Of a stretch of 18,032 nt of DNA, positions 6,871-15,576 are shown piece by piece (within the stretch, counting starts at the first letter, position 1; every line of letters begins with the position of its first letter). The notes below the pieces were generated by a model. That model was not told where the DNA came from and did not search any database. It saw only the letters and a program-made list of their open reading frames with translations. The stretch is taken from assembly GCA_035296965.1 (NCBI GenBank), contig DATGZX010000205.1, positions 1 to 18,032 on the forward strand, read 5' to 3'. Source of the DNA: DATGZX01 sp035296965. Its GTDB lineage: Bacteria; Planctomycetota; Planctomycetia; Gemmatales; Gemmataceae. Position numbers and translations under genes: made by a program.

Positions 6871-7865
6871 CACGTCACCAACGTATAGACATCCTTCAAA
6901 AGGTCTTCCACCGGCTCCCATGGCCCGGATTCCGCGAAAGCGACCGCATCGGCGATTTCCGCAGCCACCACCGTCTCCACCTCGGTCAGGTCCAGATCAC
7001 TCAGGAGCCCCCCGGCACGCAGTCGTGCCACAAAGTTTGTGATGGGGTCCCGCTCCTTCCAATGCTCGACCTCCTCCTTGCTCCGGTAAAGCTCGGCGTC
7101 ATACATCGAATGCGCCCGGAAGCGGTAGGTGCGTGCCTCCAGGAGGTAAGGGCCGTCTCCCCGCCGCACGGCCTCGACCGCTCCTCGTGTCGCCGCCTCC
7201 ACTGCCAGCACGTCCATGCCGTCCACGGCTTCGCCGGGCAAGCCGTAGGCCGCGGCTTTCCGAGAGATGTCGGTCTGAGCCTGATGCCTAGCGAGGTGAG
7301 TCCCCATCGCGTATAAGTTGTTCTCGCACACGAAGAGCACCGGCAGCTTCCAAAGCGCGGCGAGGTTGAGCGACTCGTGGAATTCCCCTTCCGCCACAGC
7401 GCCGTCGCCAAAGATACATGCCGTCACGCGCGGACGTGCCTGGAGCTTGTCGGCAAGTGCTAGCCCCACGGCCAGCGGCAGCCCGCCGCCGACAATGGCA
7501 TTGCCGCCGTAAAAGCGCCGGCTGACGTCGAACAGGTGCATCGAGCCGCCACGGCCCCGGCAGCAGCCGTTGGCTTTGCCATACATCTCCGCCATCACGG
7601 CGCCCGCCGGCAGGCCCCTTACCAGGGCATGGCCATGCTCCCGGTAGGTGGAAACGAGGGCGTCTTCCGGCGTCAGGGCCTGAAGACTCCCTACTGCCAC
7701 GGCCTCCTCGCCAATGTAGAGGTGGAGGAACCCCTGGATCTTACCGGCGCTATAAAGCTCCGCACATTTCTCCTCGAAGCGGCGGATGCGGATCATCTCG
7801 CGGAGTAGGGTCAGGGCGTGCTTCCGCTCCACGCTTTGTCGTTCTTGTACAGCGCTTGAGTTCAT
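6870..7865 (-). CDS. pdhA: Pyruvate dehydrogenase E1 component, alpha subunit
   Basis: This 331-residue subunit carries the thiamine-diphosphate-binding motif: Gly153-Asp-Gly155 in FGDGAVAEGEFHESLNLA, running to the Asn182-Asn183 pair in CENNLYAMGTH. Family blocks before it include IRRFEEKCAELY, GKIQGFLHLYIGEEAVAVG, STYREHGHALVRG, and GRGGSMHLFD followed by GGNAIVGGGLPLAVGLA. The RFRAHSMYDAELYRSKEEV loop (248-266) is the region phosphorylated in eukaryotic E1 alpha; there is no sign of a kinase here. ATG 7865 is preceded by AAGGA about 10 nt upstream. It lies 45 nt after the zinc-ribbon gene. Branched-chain and acetoin dehydrogenase E1 alpha are close relatives. Pyruvate is preferred because malic enzyme and acetyl-CoA synthetase share the operon. 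Confidence 0.93.
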   Translation of the reverse strand: MNSSAVQERQSVERKHALTLLREMIRIRRFEEKCAELYSAGKIQGFLHLYIGEEAVAVGSLQALTPEDALVSTYREHGHALVRGLPAGAVMAEMYGKANGCCRGRGGSMHLFDVSRRFYGGNAIVGGGLPLAVGLALADKLQARPRVTACIFGDGAVAEGEFHESLNLAALWKLPVLFVCENNLYAMGTHLARHQAQTDISRKAAAYGLPGEAVDGMDVLAVEAATRGAVEAVRRGDGPYLLEARTYRFRAHSMYDAELYRSKEEVEHWKERDPITNFVARLRAGGLLSDLDLTEVETVVAAEIADAVAFAESGPWEPVEDLLKDVYTLVT

Positions 7866-7910
7866 TCAAGTCATTTCCTTTTGCGACCCGGCCAGCCAAG
7901 GTTTCTCATC

Positions 7911-8369
7911 TCAAGTTAGCGGACGCGGCCTTTTGTCCGCTGCAGGCGGGCAGGTTGCTGATGCTTTCCGGCTCGCAAGGTAATTCTTCGTCGTCTTATA
8001 TAGTATGGTCCCCAACAGCAGTAAAAAAAGAGCTGAGAGGAGAACGCCGAACACGTTCGTCAGGAACGTATCACTTGGCTGGGGTCGTTCCACCACAACG
8101 AAAACCGCCGCTCCAACGATTGCGAATAATAGCATCACAATTACTGGACCGAGCCACAACCACATACCTATTACCACGATGAGCTTGCGTGGGTTGGATG
8201 TGGCTTGGCGTAAAGCGAATCCTTCCGCGAACAGAGACCGAAGAGGGTCGGTGGCTGCGTGTGAAGTAAGCGGCGCGCCGCACGCTCGACAAAGATCCAC
8301 ATTTTCAAAATTCGGGCTAGCGCAATTCGGGCAGATCTCGGTCTGAGATTGCTCTGGAGCATAGTGCAT
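7911..8369 (-). CDS. Zinc-ribbon membrane protein, unknown function
   Basis: This 152-residue protein has a CxxC-x10-CxxC zinc ribbon at the N-terminus (Cys13, Cys16, Cys27, Cys30 in CPNCASPN...LCRACGAPL). A linker follows, then a long hydrophobic stretch (about 63-93, which could be one or two membrane helices) and a further helix (about 104-124). It ends in a basic Pro-rich tail. The ribbon and tail are probably cytoplasmic. ATG 8369 is chosen over the GTG at 8375 because AAGGGG lies 7 nt before the ATG but only 1 nt before the GTG. It sits between acs and pdhA (28-nt and 45-nt gaps), so it must be co-transcribed with them. No member of a PDH or Acs complex is known to look like this. It may anchor something to the membrane or sense redox or zinc; both are speculation. 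Confidence 0.8.
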   Translation of the reverse strand: MHYAPEQSQTEICPNCASPNFENVDLCRACGAPLTSHAATDPLRSLFAEGFALRQATSNPRKLIVVIGMWLWLGPVIVMLLFAIVGAAVFVVVERPQPSDTFLTNVFGVLLSALFLLLLGTILYKTTKNYLASRKASATCPPAADKRPRPLT

Positions 8370-8397
8370 TGCCACACCCCTTCGTAAGGTCCATCAT

Positions 8398-10164
<1,767 letters not shown>

Positions 10165-10183
10165 CACTTTCTCCTACGGGATG

Positions 10184-11809
10184 TTATTCCTCCGGCAGGC
10201 CCGCACCCCGCGCCCCGTCCCGCTTCTCCTCTGGGAGTTCGGTCAGGGTAACCTGGGTCAAGAGCAGCACGCTGGCGACTGATACCGCGTTCTCCAGGGC
10301 CACGCGCACGACCTTGGTCGGATCGATGATGCCGGCCTCGGCCAGGTCCACGTACTGGTTGGCCGCGGCGTCGAAGCCGTAGTTGTCCTTGCCCGCGCGC
10401 ATCTGTCCCACGACGACACCGCCGTCGGCCCCCGAATTTTCCGCGATCTGCCGCGTCGGGGCTTCCAGCGCCCGCTTAAGCATGCGCAGCCCGGTTCGCT
10501 CATCGCCGTCACACTTCGCTTCTTCCTGTTCGACCGCCGCGATGGCACGCAAGAGCGCCAGGCCGCCTCCAGGGACGATGCCCTCCGCCATGGCCGCTTT
10601 GGTCGCGCTGATCGCGTCATCGAACGCCTCCTTGCGGCTCTTCATCTCGGCCTCTGTGGGGGCGCCAACGCGGATCACCGCCACGCCGCCGGCCAGCTTC
10701 GCCAGCCGCTCCTCGAGCTTCTCCTTGTCGTAGCTGGAGGTGGCCTTCTCGATCTGCTTGCGAATGTCCTTGATACGCCCCTGGATGGCATCCTTCTTGC
10801 CGCCGCCGCCGATCACCGTGGTGTTGTCCTTGTCGATCTCTACCCGCTTGGCCGTACCCAGCTGAGTCATGGTCACGTTTTCAATCTTCAAGCCCAGCTC
10901 CTCGGCAAAGAACTGGCTGCCGGTCAAGGTGGCCAGGTCTTCCATCATCGCCTTGCGGCGGTCGCCGTAGCCCGGCGCCTTCACGGCGACACAGGCCAGC
11001 ACGCCCCGCAGCTTGTTCACGACCAGGGTTGCCAGAGCCTCCGCATCGACATCCTCGGCCACGATGAGGAGAGGTCGGTGGGCCTGAGCGATGTGCTCCA
11101 GGAGGGGGATCAGATCCTTCACTGTGGCAAGCTTCTTTTCGTACAGAAAGATGAGCGGGTCTTCGAGCACCGCCACCATCTTCTCAGGGTCGGTGACGAA
11201 GTAGGGCGAGAGGTAACCGCGGTCGAATTGCATCCCCTCGACCACTTCGACCGCGGTTTCCGTACCTTTTGCCTCTTCGACGGAGATCACACCTTCGCGG
11301 CCGACCTTTTCCACGGCGTCGGCCACGATTTCGCCGATCGTGGGATCGTTGTGGGCGGAGATTGCAGCCACTTGCGCCTTTTCCTTGCGGCTCTCGACAG
11401 GTCGGGACAGCGCCTTGATGGCCGTAACGGCGGCACGCAACCCACGATCGAGGCCGCGCTTCAGATCGATTGCGCTAGCGCCGGCCGCCACGTTCTTCAT
11501 GCCCTCCGCGTAAATGGCATGAGCCAGGATTGTCGATGTGGAGGTTCCATCCCCGACGGCATCGCCGGTCTTCTCGGCCGCCTCGCGGATCATCCGGGCG
11601 CCGAGATTCTCCTCCGGATCCTTCAGCTCGATTTCCTTGGCGATGGTGACGCCATCGTTGCAGACGATCGGTTTCCCCCATTTCTTCTCAATCAAAACGC
11701 ACTTCGACCGGGGGCCGAGCGTCACGCGCACCGCGTCGGCGAGCGACGTAGCGCCCTGGAGGAGTTTTTCGCGGGCCGCAGCCCGGAAGAGCAGGTGTTT
11801 GATTGGCAT
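10184..11809 (-). CDS. groEL: GroEL-type chaperonin (60 kDa), probable paralogue
   Basis: This 541-residue chaperonin subunit would assemble into a double ring that folds client proteins with ATP and GroES. The ATP-site Asp87 (GDGTS) and catalytic Asp398 (FDDA) sit at exactly the E. coli numbers, and the signature AAMAEGIVPGGG (405-416) and GMQFDRGYLSPYF (192-204) are present. It differs from a standard GroEL in three ways: the N-terminus is divergent (MPIKHLLFRAAAREK), residues 33-50 are unusual (PRSKCVLIEKKWGKPIVC), and the tail ends in GARGAGLPEE instead of Gly-Gly-Met repeats. No groES is next to it. ATG 11809 is chosen over ATG 11815 and the longer start at 11839 because GGGAGA lies 6 nt upstream. 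It is the first gene of the metabolic operon. No CIRCE operator is seen upstream. Confidence 0.95.
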   Translation of the reverse strand: MPIKHLLFRAAAREKLLQGATSLADAVRVTLGPRSKCVLIEKKWGKPIVCNDGVTIAKEIELKDPEENLGARMIREAAEKTGDAVGDGTSTSTILAHAIYAEGMKNVAAGASAIDLKRGLDRGLRAAVTAIKALSRPVESRKEKAQVAAISAHNDPTIGEIVADAVEKVGREGVISVEEAKGTETAVEVVEGMQFDRGYLSPYFVTDPEKMVAVLEDPLIFLYEKKLATVKDLIPLLEHIAQAHRPLLIVAEDVDAEALATLVVNKLRGVLACVAVKAPGYGDRRKAMMEDLATLTGSQFFAEELGLKIENVTMTQLGTAKRVEIDKDNTTVIGGGGKKDAIQGRIKDIRKQIEKATSSYDKEKLEERLAKLAGGVAVIRVGAPTEAEMKSRKEAFDDAISATKAAMAEGIVPGGGLALLRAIAAVEQEEAKCDGDERTGLRMLKRALEAPTRQIAENSGADGGVVVGQMRAGKDNYGFDAAANQYVDLAEAGIIDPTKVVRVALENAVSVASVLLLTQVTLTELPEEKRDGARGAGLPEE

Positions 11810-11988
11810 ATGCATTCTCCCGATCATTCGAACAGTCAAGGAACTGACAAGGTCCGGCCCGTTGTTTCAGCCACCGAATCATTGGCTGCCTGTCCATTCC
11901 GGCGAAGAGTCGATCCGTCAGCCATCGCGAGGGACGTCGATCCTGCTTCCACTCGCCCTCCTATATGACGGTGCGCAATTCGGCAGCA

Positions 11989-12052
11989 TTTGTGGGGCAC
12001 GTTTGCAACGTGCCGGCGGGCGTCTCGGCACGTTACAAACGTGCCCCACAAA
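11989..12052. repeat. Long inverted repeat with nested palindromes (REP-like hairpin)
   Basis: Two 26-nt arms (11989-12014 and 12027-12052) are inverted copies with a single mismatch, separated by a 12-nt loop. Each arm contains its own small palindrome: GGCACGTT-TGC-AACGTGCC in the first and GGCACGTT-ACA-AACGTGCC in the second. The one mismatch is C-A on plus-strand RNA but a G-U wobble on minus-strand RNA, so a transcript reading towards groEL would pair fully. The shape suits a REP/BIME-type element or a small MITE. It starts 180 nt before the groEL start codon. Confidence 0.8.
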
Positions 12053-12221
12053 CCACAGCAGCCGATTCACGCACGGCCATATAGTTGGTTCGCTTAGTGG
12101 CAATTGCAGTGCCATAAAATGGAGCTTGACCAATCGCAAGCCTGCCAGCCCAAAAAACACCGGTCACTGGTTGCAAGGCCCACTTTCTGGTCCGCCGTCC
12201 GAGTCTTCGCATCTCTCAGTC

Positions 12222-12239
12222 CTGTGCGGTACCGCACAG
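12222..12239. promoter_or_regulatory. Perfect 18-bp palindrome, candidate operator
   Basis: The sequence CTGTGCGGTACCGCACAG reads the same on both strands. Its core TGTGC-N6-GCACA has the spacing of CRP/FNR-family sites (TGTGA-N6-TCACA) but a different inner base. It lies 413 nt upstream of groEL and 364 nt upstream of the gene at 12603, which is far for direct promoter control of either unless transcripts start well upstream. Binding by any regulator is inference. Confidence 0.4.
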
Positions 12240-12602
12240 AGCGAGCGATTCTGTCCGCGCGGGCAGTAACGTCAACCTCCGATCTTTGAGACCGGCCTAC
12301 TCAATATCCGGCACAGGACTTGCGAACTTGTGCAACCGTCCTATCGCGAAGGCGACCGGACAGGAAATGTCGATGAGTGAGTTTGTCCCTATCCGACATG
12401 GCGGGTTGGGATTTGAATGGGGCTCTGAAATTTTCCGGTGACTTGACGAAGCTGAGAAGTTGTTCGCTGCGTCGCAGAAGCCATCAGTTGAATTGTTGCC
12501 GTAGGGCTACGCGGCGCCTGCAGAGACTATTGATATTGGCAGATTGGAATACACGGTCCGTTGTCGTGCAACGAGGGCCCTTTGAGCGATGGGAGCCTTG
12601 CG

Positions 12603-12977
12603 ATGGTCGAGAATTACGTATGTCTGGAAGGTATAGCCCATGACCGGACGCTGGACCTCCCGCTGGAGGACTGGCGCCGGTTTCTGGAGCTCGGGCGATG
12701 GAACGGCTGGAAACTGGCGTGCGAGAAACTCTGGGTGCACTTTTACACGCCGATCGCCGTGCCGGAACCGCTGCCTGCTAAGGACGCGCGCAACCTGGCC
12801 GATGCTCTGGAGGGCGCCCTGGTCAATCAGTGCACGCACAACCAGTACTGCCGCGACCCAGGCGCCCCTGGCACGCTCCTTGCTTGGTCTTCGACCGTGA
12901 AGGGTAGGCACGACATCAAGAATGTCATCACTTTGCTGCGCCAGGGTGGGCTCTATGTCTCGGCTGGAACGGTCTGA
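12603..12977 (+). CDS. Hypothetical protein, 124 residues
   Basis: I do not recognise this protein. It is soluble, with no signal peptide or membrane helix. Visible features are an N-terminal MVENYVCLEGIAHD, an amphipathic LPLEDWRRFLELGRWNGWKL, a middle part with VHFYTPIAVPEPLPAKDARNLADAL, and an end with DIKNVITLLRQGGLYVSAGTV. The strong G/C preference at third codon positions over the whole length argues for a real gene. The frame is open from 12561, but ATG 12603 is preferred because GGGAG lies 8 nt upstream and the extra 14 residues look unlike protein. It stands alone, with about 340 nt before the CBS gene, and is transcribed away from groEL. Confidence 0.7.
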   Translation: MVENYVCLEGIAHDRTLDLPLEDWRRFLELGRWNGWKLACEKLWVHFYTPIAVPEPLPAKDARNLADALEGALVNQCTHNQYCRDPGAPGTLLAWSSTVKGRHDIKNVITLLRQGGLYVSAGTV

Positions 12978-13318
12978 GTAGCTTCCCTGCATCGCGTACG
13001 GCGGAAGCCCGATCTCTGTCCAATCCAATGGTGGCCTCATGGTTAGAGTACAGCACCATGGAATCAATCCAGGTCGTAACTGCTCCGACTTCCCGGGGAA
13101 AGCAGGATTCGACTTGCCTTCTGCCGAGTGTTGGGAAGGTTTTCCAGGAGGACGCACCTCGGGTGTATCGCCGGGCTACCGCTCGTCTATTACTATGTCT
13201 TCATGTTCATGTCGGCCGACGTGGAGCGCCACCAACAATTGTGTCGGCCTTGCCCCCGGCCTGATCATGCAGGCATTTGGACTTTGGCCTGTCTTACGCG
13301 AACGCTAGGGAGGATACC
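12978..13318. other. Intergenic region before the CBS-domain gene
   Basis: This 341-nt stretch has no supportable gene. Short frames are open on the plus strand, but their translations are Cys/Arg/Pro-rich and have no family likeness. A 10-bp palindrome GTCGGCCGAC lies near 13213. The only clear signal is the Shine-Dalgarno AGGGAGG immediately before the GTG at 13319. Confidence 0.5.
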
Positions 13319-13816
13319 GTGAACGTCTCCGACATCATGACTCGCAAGGTGATTACAGTTCCTCCAGATTACTCCGTGGAGAGAGCCGTCCAGTTGTTCC
13401 AGCAGCGGGGCATAAGGCACCTCCCGGTGCTCGATGGGTCCCAGCTGGTCGGCATAGTTTCCGAACGCGATCTTGTACGGGCATTGGAGCCGCTGCGTGC
13501 CAAGAAGAAGAAACTGCTGAATGTGGGCGGGCTGTTTTTCTTGCTCGAACCTCTCGAAGTAAAGGAGATCATGAGCAAAGATGTCATCAGCGTTCCGCCC
13601 GATGTCTCCGTGCAATATGCAGCCGCGAGCATGGTCGTGTCGCGGCTCGGAGCGCTGCCTGTTGTGGCAGACGGGAAATTGGTTGGCATTGTTACCGACA
13701 CGGACCTGTTGCGCTACTTAGCCAGCGAGGAATCCAAGCCCGCGCCGGCGGGCGCGAAACCTCGGGGGGCTAAGACGACCCGTGAGCATAAGCGCCGCTC
13801 AGCCCGTCAGCCCTGA
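13319..13816 (+). CDS. Two-CBS-domain protein
   Basis: This 165-residue protein is a pair of CBS domains (a Bateman module), which binds adenine nucleotides such as AMP, ATP or NAD and acts as an energy sensor. CBS1 spans about 1-58 (VSDIMTRKVITVPPDYSVERA ... HLPVLDGSQLVGIVSERDL) and CBS2 about 81-136 (VKEIMSKDVISVPPDVSV ... ALPVVADGKLVGIVTDTDL). Between them is a basic and then hydrophobic linker (KKKKLLNVGGLFFLLEPLE). A basic tail (KPRGAKTTREHKRRSARQP) might bind nucleic acid or a partner. There is no effector domain. The start is GTG 13319, 6 nt after AGGGAGG; an ATG-led frame from 13277 has no such site and adds 14 non-family residues. Stand-alone CBS pairs are common in stress and hypoxia gene sets. 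Confidence 0.92.
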   Translation: MNVSDIMTRKVITVPPDYSVERAVQLFQQRGIRHLPVLDGSQLVGIVSERDLVRALEPLRAKKKKLLNVGGLFFLLEPLEVKEIMSKDVISVPPDVSVQYAAASMVVSRLGALPVVADGKLVGIVTDTDLLRYLASEESKPAPAGAKPRGAKTTREHKRRSARQP

Positions 13817-13820
13817 GCGG
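13795..13820 (+). terminator. Stem-loop at the end of the CBS gene, weak terminator candidate
   Basis: CCGCTCAG (13795-13802) pairs perfectly with CTGAGCGG (13813-13820) around a 10-nt loop. The stop codon TGA (13814-13816) lies inside the stem. The following bases contain TT and a short TTTT but no clean U-tract, so it would be a poor intrinsic terminator. It separates the CBS gene from the convergent acyl-CoA ligase, where a terminator is expected. Confidence 0.4.
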
Positions 13821-13903
13821 TTCGCCGGTTTTCCCTCGAAACGGTAGATGCGGTGCATTTCGCTCAAGAGCATCAAGGTGCGGTCACGCTCCAGGTCATC
13901 GCA

Positions 13904-15424
13904 CTACGTCGACTTCCAATCCTTAATGGCTCGTTTCAAGATCTTACCGGTCGGCCCGCGCGGAAAATCAGCGGCGATGACAAATCGGCGCGGAACCTTG
14001 AAGTCTGCAAGTTTGCTTCGGCAGAACTCGCGTAACTCCTCGGCAGTAGGCGGCTGCTCCGCCGGCACCACAAAGGCGATTATGGCTTCGCCGCGGGTGC
14101 CATCGGGTTCGCCGACCACAGCTGCTTCCAGCACCTTCGGATGTTGTTCGAGCACTTCCTCCACTTCGCGCGGCATGATCTTTTCGCCATCGCGGACGAT
14201 CAACTCCTTGATTCGCCCACAAATCGTCACGTAGCCCTCCGCATCCAGGAAGCCCATGTCCCCCGTGCGGAACCAGCCGTCGCCAGTGAAAGCGGCTAGG
14301 TTCTCCACCGGCCGGTTGTAATACCCCGACATAACATTGGGACCTCTGATCTGAACCTCTCCTTCACTGCCGGGCTGCTCGAGCTTGCCATCCGCGCCTT
14401 GAATGCGGATTTCCACTCCCGGCAGGGCGCGGCCGACTGTCCCAGGTTTGTTCTCCTCGGGCGTGTTCACACTGATCACAGGCGAAGTTTCGGTCAGGCC
14501 ATAGCCCTCCAATAGTTCTTTGCCGAACCGGTGGCGATAGGCGTCGCGGAGGACCGCCGGCAACGCGTCGCCTCCGCTGACGGCCAGACGAAGACTTTTC
14601 ATCGCCGCGCTGCCGTTCTTGCTGCGTACGAGCAGACGAAACATGCTCGGTACGCCAAGGAAGACCGTGGCCTTGCGCTGCGTGATAAGGCTGGCAATTC
14701 GTTGAGGAGTGAAACGCGCGTAAGTTGCCTCGGCGTCCAACAATAGCGGAACGATTGCGGTCTCCATCAACCCGAAAGCATGAAACATTGGCAGCACACC
14801 CAGGATGACGTCGTCACCATGTTGGCAGAGTCGGGAGATCACGCCGCCGGCGTTACTCAGCAGGTTCTCGTGAGTCAGGGGAACGCCTTTGGGCCTGCCC
14901 GTCGTTCCCGAGGTGTATAACAGCACGGCTGTGTCGCGCAGTGCAACAGGAGCTGGAAGCACCTCGGAGACGGTGTCGATTGCTGCAAGGTCATTTACTG
15001 GCAGACACTTTACATCGAGCCCCTTGATTACCGATTGGGTCTGAGTGTCGGCTACGACGGTATCGATGGCGGCCTCATTGAAGATGAAGTCAAGTTCCTG
15101 CGGTTTGAGCAGTGGATTCAGCGGCACCGGAACCTTGCCTGCCCAAATCGCACCGAGCACCGCCGCGGGATACAGAGCACGATTCGGCAACAGGATGCCA
15201 ACTGTAGGCCCCGACACTCTAGACGAGTAGAGCCGTGCTGCCGCTTGACAGTTTTCAATTACCTGTTGCCCGGTAAAGTCCTGTGCCGAGTCTCGACAGA
15301 CCACTTTATGCGGAAACCGCTGGAGCGACTCGAAGACGGCATGCGCCAACCCTTTGCCGAGCTGCGCGTTTGGCAGGCGCCCGATCGTTGCAAGGCGACT
15401 CGATGCGGGATCTCCCGCGAACAT
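13904..15424 (-). CDS. Fatty acyl-CoA ligase (AMP-forming, FadD-like)
   Basis: This 506-residue adenylating enzyme is predicted to convert a medium- or long-chain fatty acid to acyl-CoA with ATP. The P-loop TSGTTGRPKG is at 171-180. Further motifs are VLPMFHAFGLMET, EGYGLTETSPV, the hinge block TGDMGFLDAEGYVTICGRIKELIVRDGEKIMPREVE, and PRGPTGKILKR with catalytic Lys494. ATG 15424 has AAGGGG 8 nt upstream. It lies 152 nt downstream of the baeRF gene on the same strand, so the two may share a transcript. The end faces the CBS gene. It clearly differs from the acetyl-CoA synthetase at 8398-10164, because it lacks the WWQTETGG block. Other adenylating enzymes, such as aryl acid ligases, share the motifs, so chain length is not settled. 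Confidence 0.88.
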   Translation of the reverse strand: MFAGDPASSRLATIGRLPNAQLGKGLAHAVFESLQRFPHKVVCRDSAQDFTGQQVIENCQAAARLYSSRVSGPTVGILLPNRALYPAAVLGAIWAGKVPVPLNPLLKPQELDFIFNEAAIDTVVADTQTQSVIKGLDVKCLPVNDLAAIDTVSEVLPAPVALRDTAVLLYTSGTTGRPKGVPLTHENLLSNAGGVISRLCQHGDDVILGVLPMFHAFGLMETAIVPLLLDAEATYARFTPQRIASLITQRKATVFLGVPSMFRLLVRSKNGSAAMKSLRLAVSGGDALPAVLRDAYRHRFGKELLEGYGLTETSPVISVNTPEENKPGTVGRALPGVEIRIQGADGKLEQPGSEGEVQIRGPNVMSGYYNRPVENLAAFTGDGWFRTGDMGFLDAEGYVTICGRIKELIVRDGEKIMPREVEEVLEQHPKVLEAAVVGEPDGTRGEAIIAFVVPAEQPPTAEELREFCRSKLADFKVPRRFVIAADFPRGPTGKILKRAIKDWKST

Positions 15425-15576
15425 GATTGGCCCCTTTCGTCTGGATCTCGCGGACCGCCTAGCCGACTCTTACCGTCACTTGAACCGCTTCGAATGGCTG
15501 CGGCTCGCTCGCGAGAAGCGAGGCCCCCTCGTCAGCGGACGACGGGTAAGCAGCGCACAGAGAGCTCTGCCGTGAG

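Larger units (their letters stand above)
11810..12602. other. 793-nt divergent intergenic region upstream of groEL
   Basis: This stretch separates the minus-strand groEL operon from the plus-strand gene at 12603. I see no gene in it; the frames that are open continue the shadow of groEL or have no protein-like composition. It holds the 26-bp hairpin at 11989-12052 and the palindrome at 12222-12239, described separately. Both promoters should lie here, but no convincing -35/-10 pair and no CIRCE-type heat-shock operator could be found by eye. Confidence 0.6.

Noticed and set aside
6871..6921. Longer N-terminus for E1 beta
   Set aside because: The extra 17 residues overlap E1 alpha and are not family-like; the TGATG overlap supports ATG 6870.
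7919..7940. Stem GCGGAC...GTCCGC near the end of the zinc-ribbon gene
   Set aside because: It lies inside the coding sequence, and only six base pairs surround a long loop.
11078..11968. 296-codon plus-strand open frame opposite groEL
   Set aside because: Antisense shadow of groEL; no recognisable protein features.
11810..11990. CIRCE/HrcA operator in front of groEL
   Set aside because: I looked for the TTAGCACTC/GAGTGCTAA inverted repeat and did not find it.
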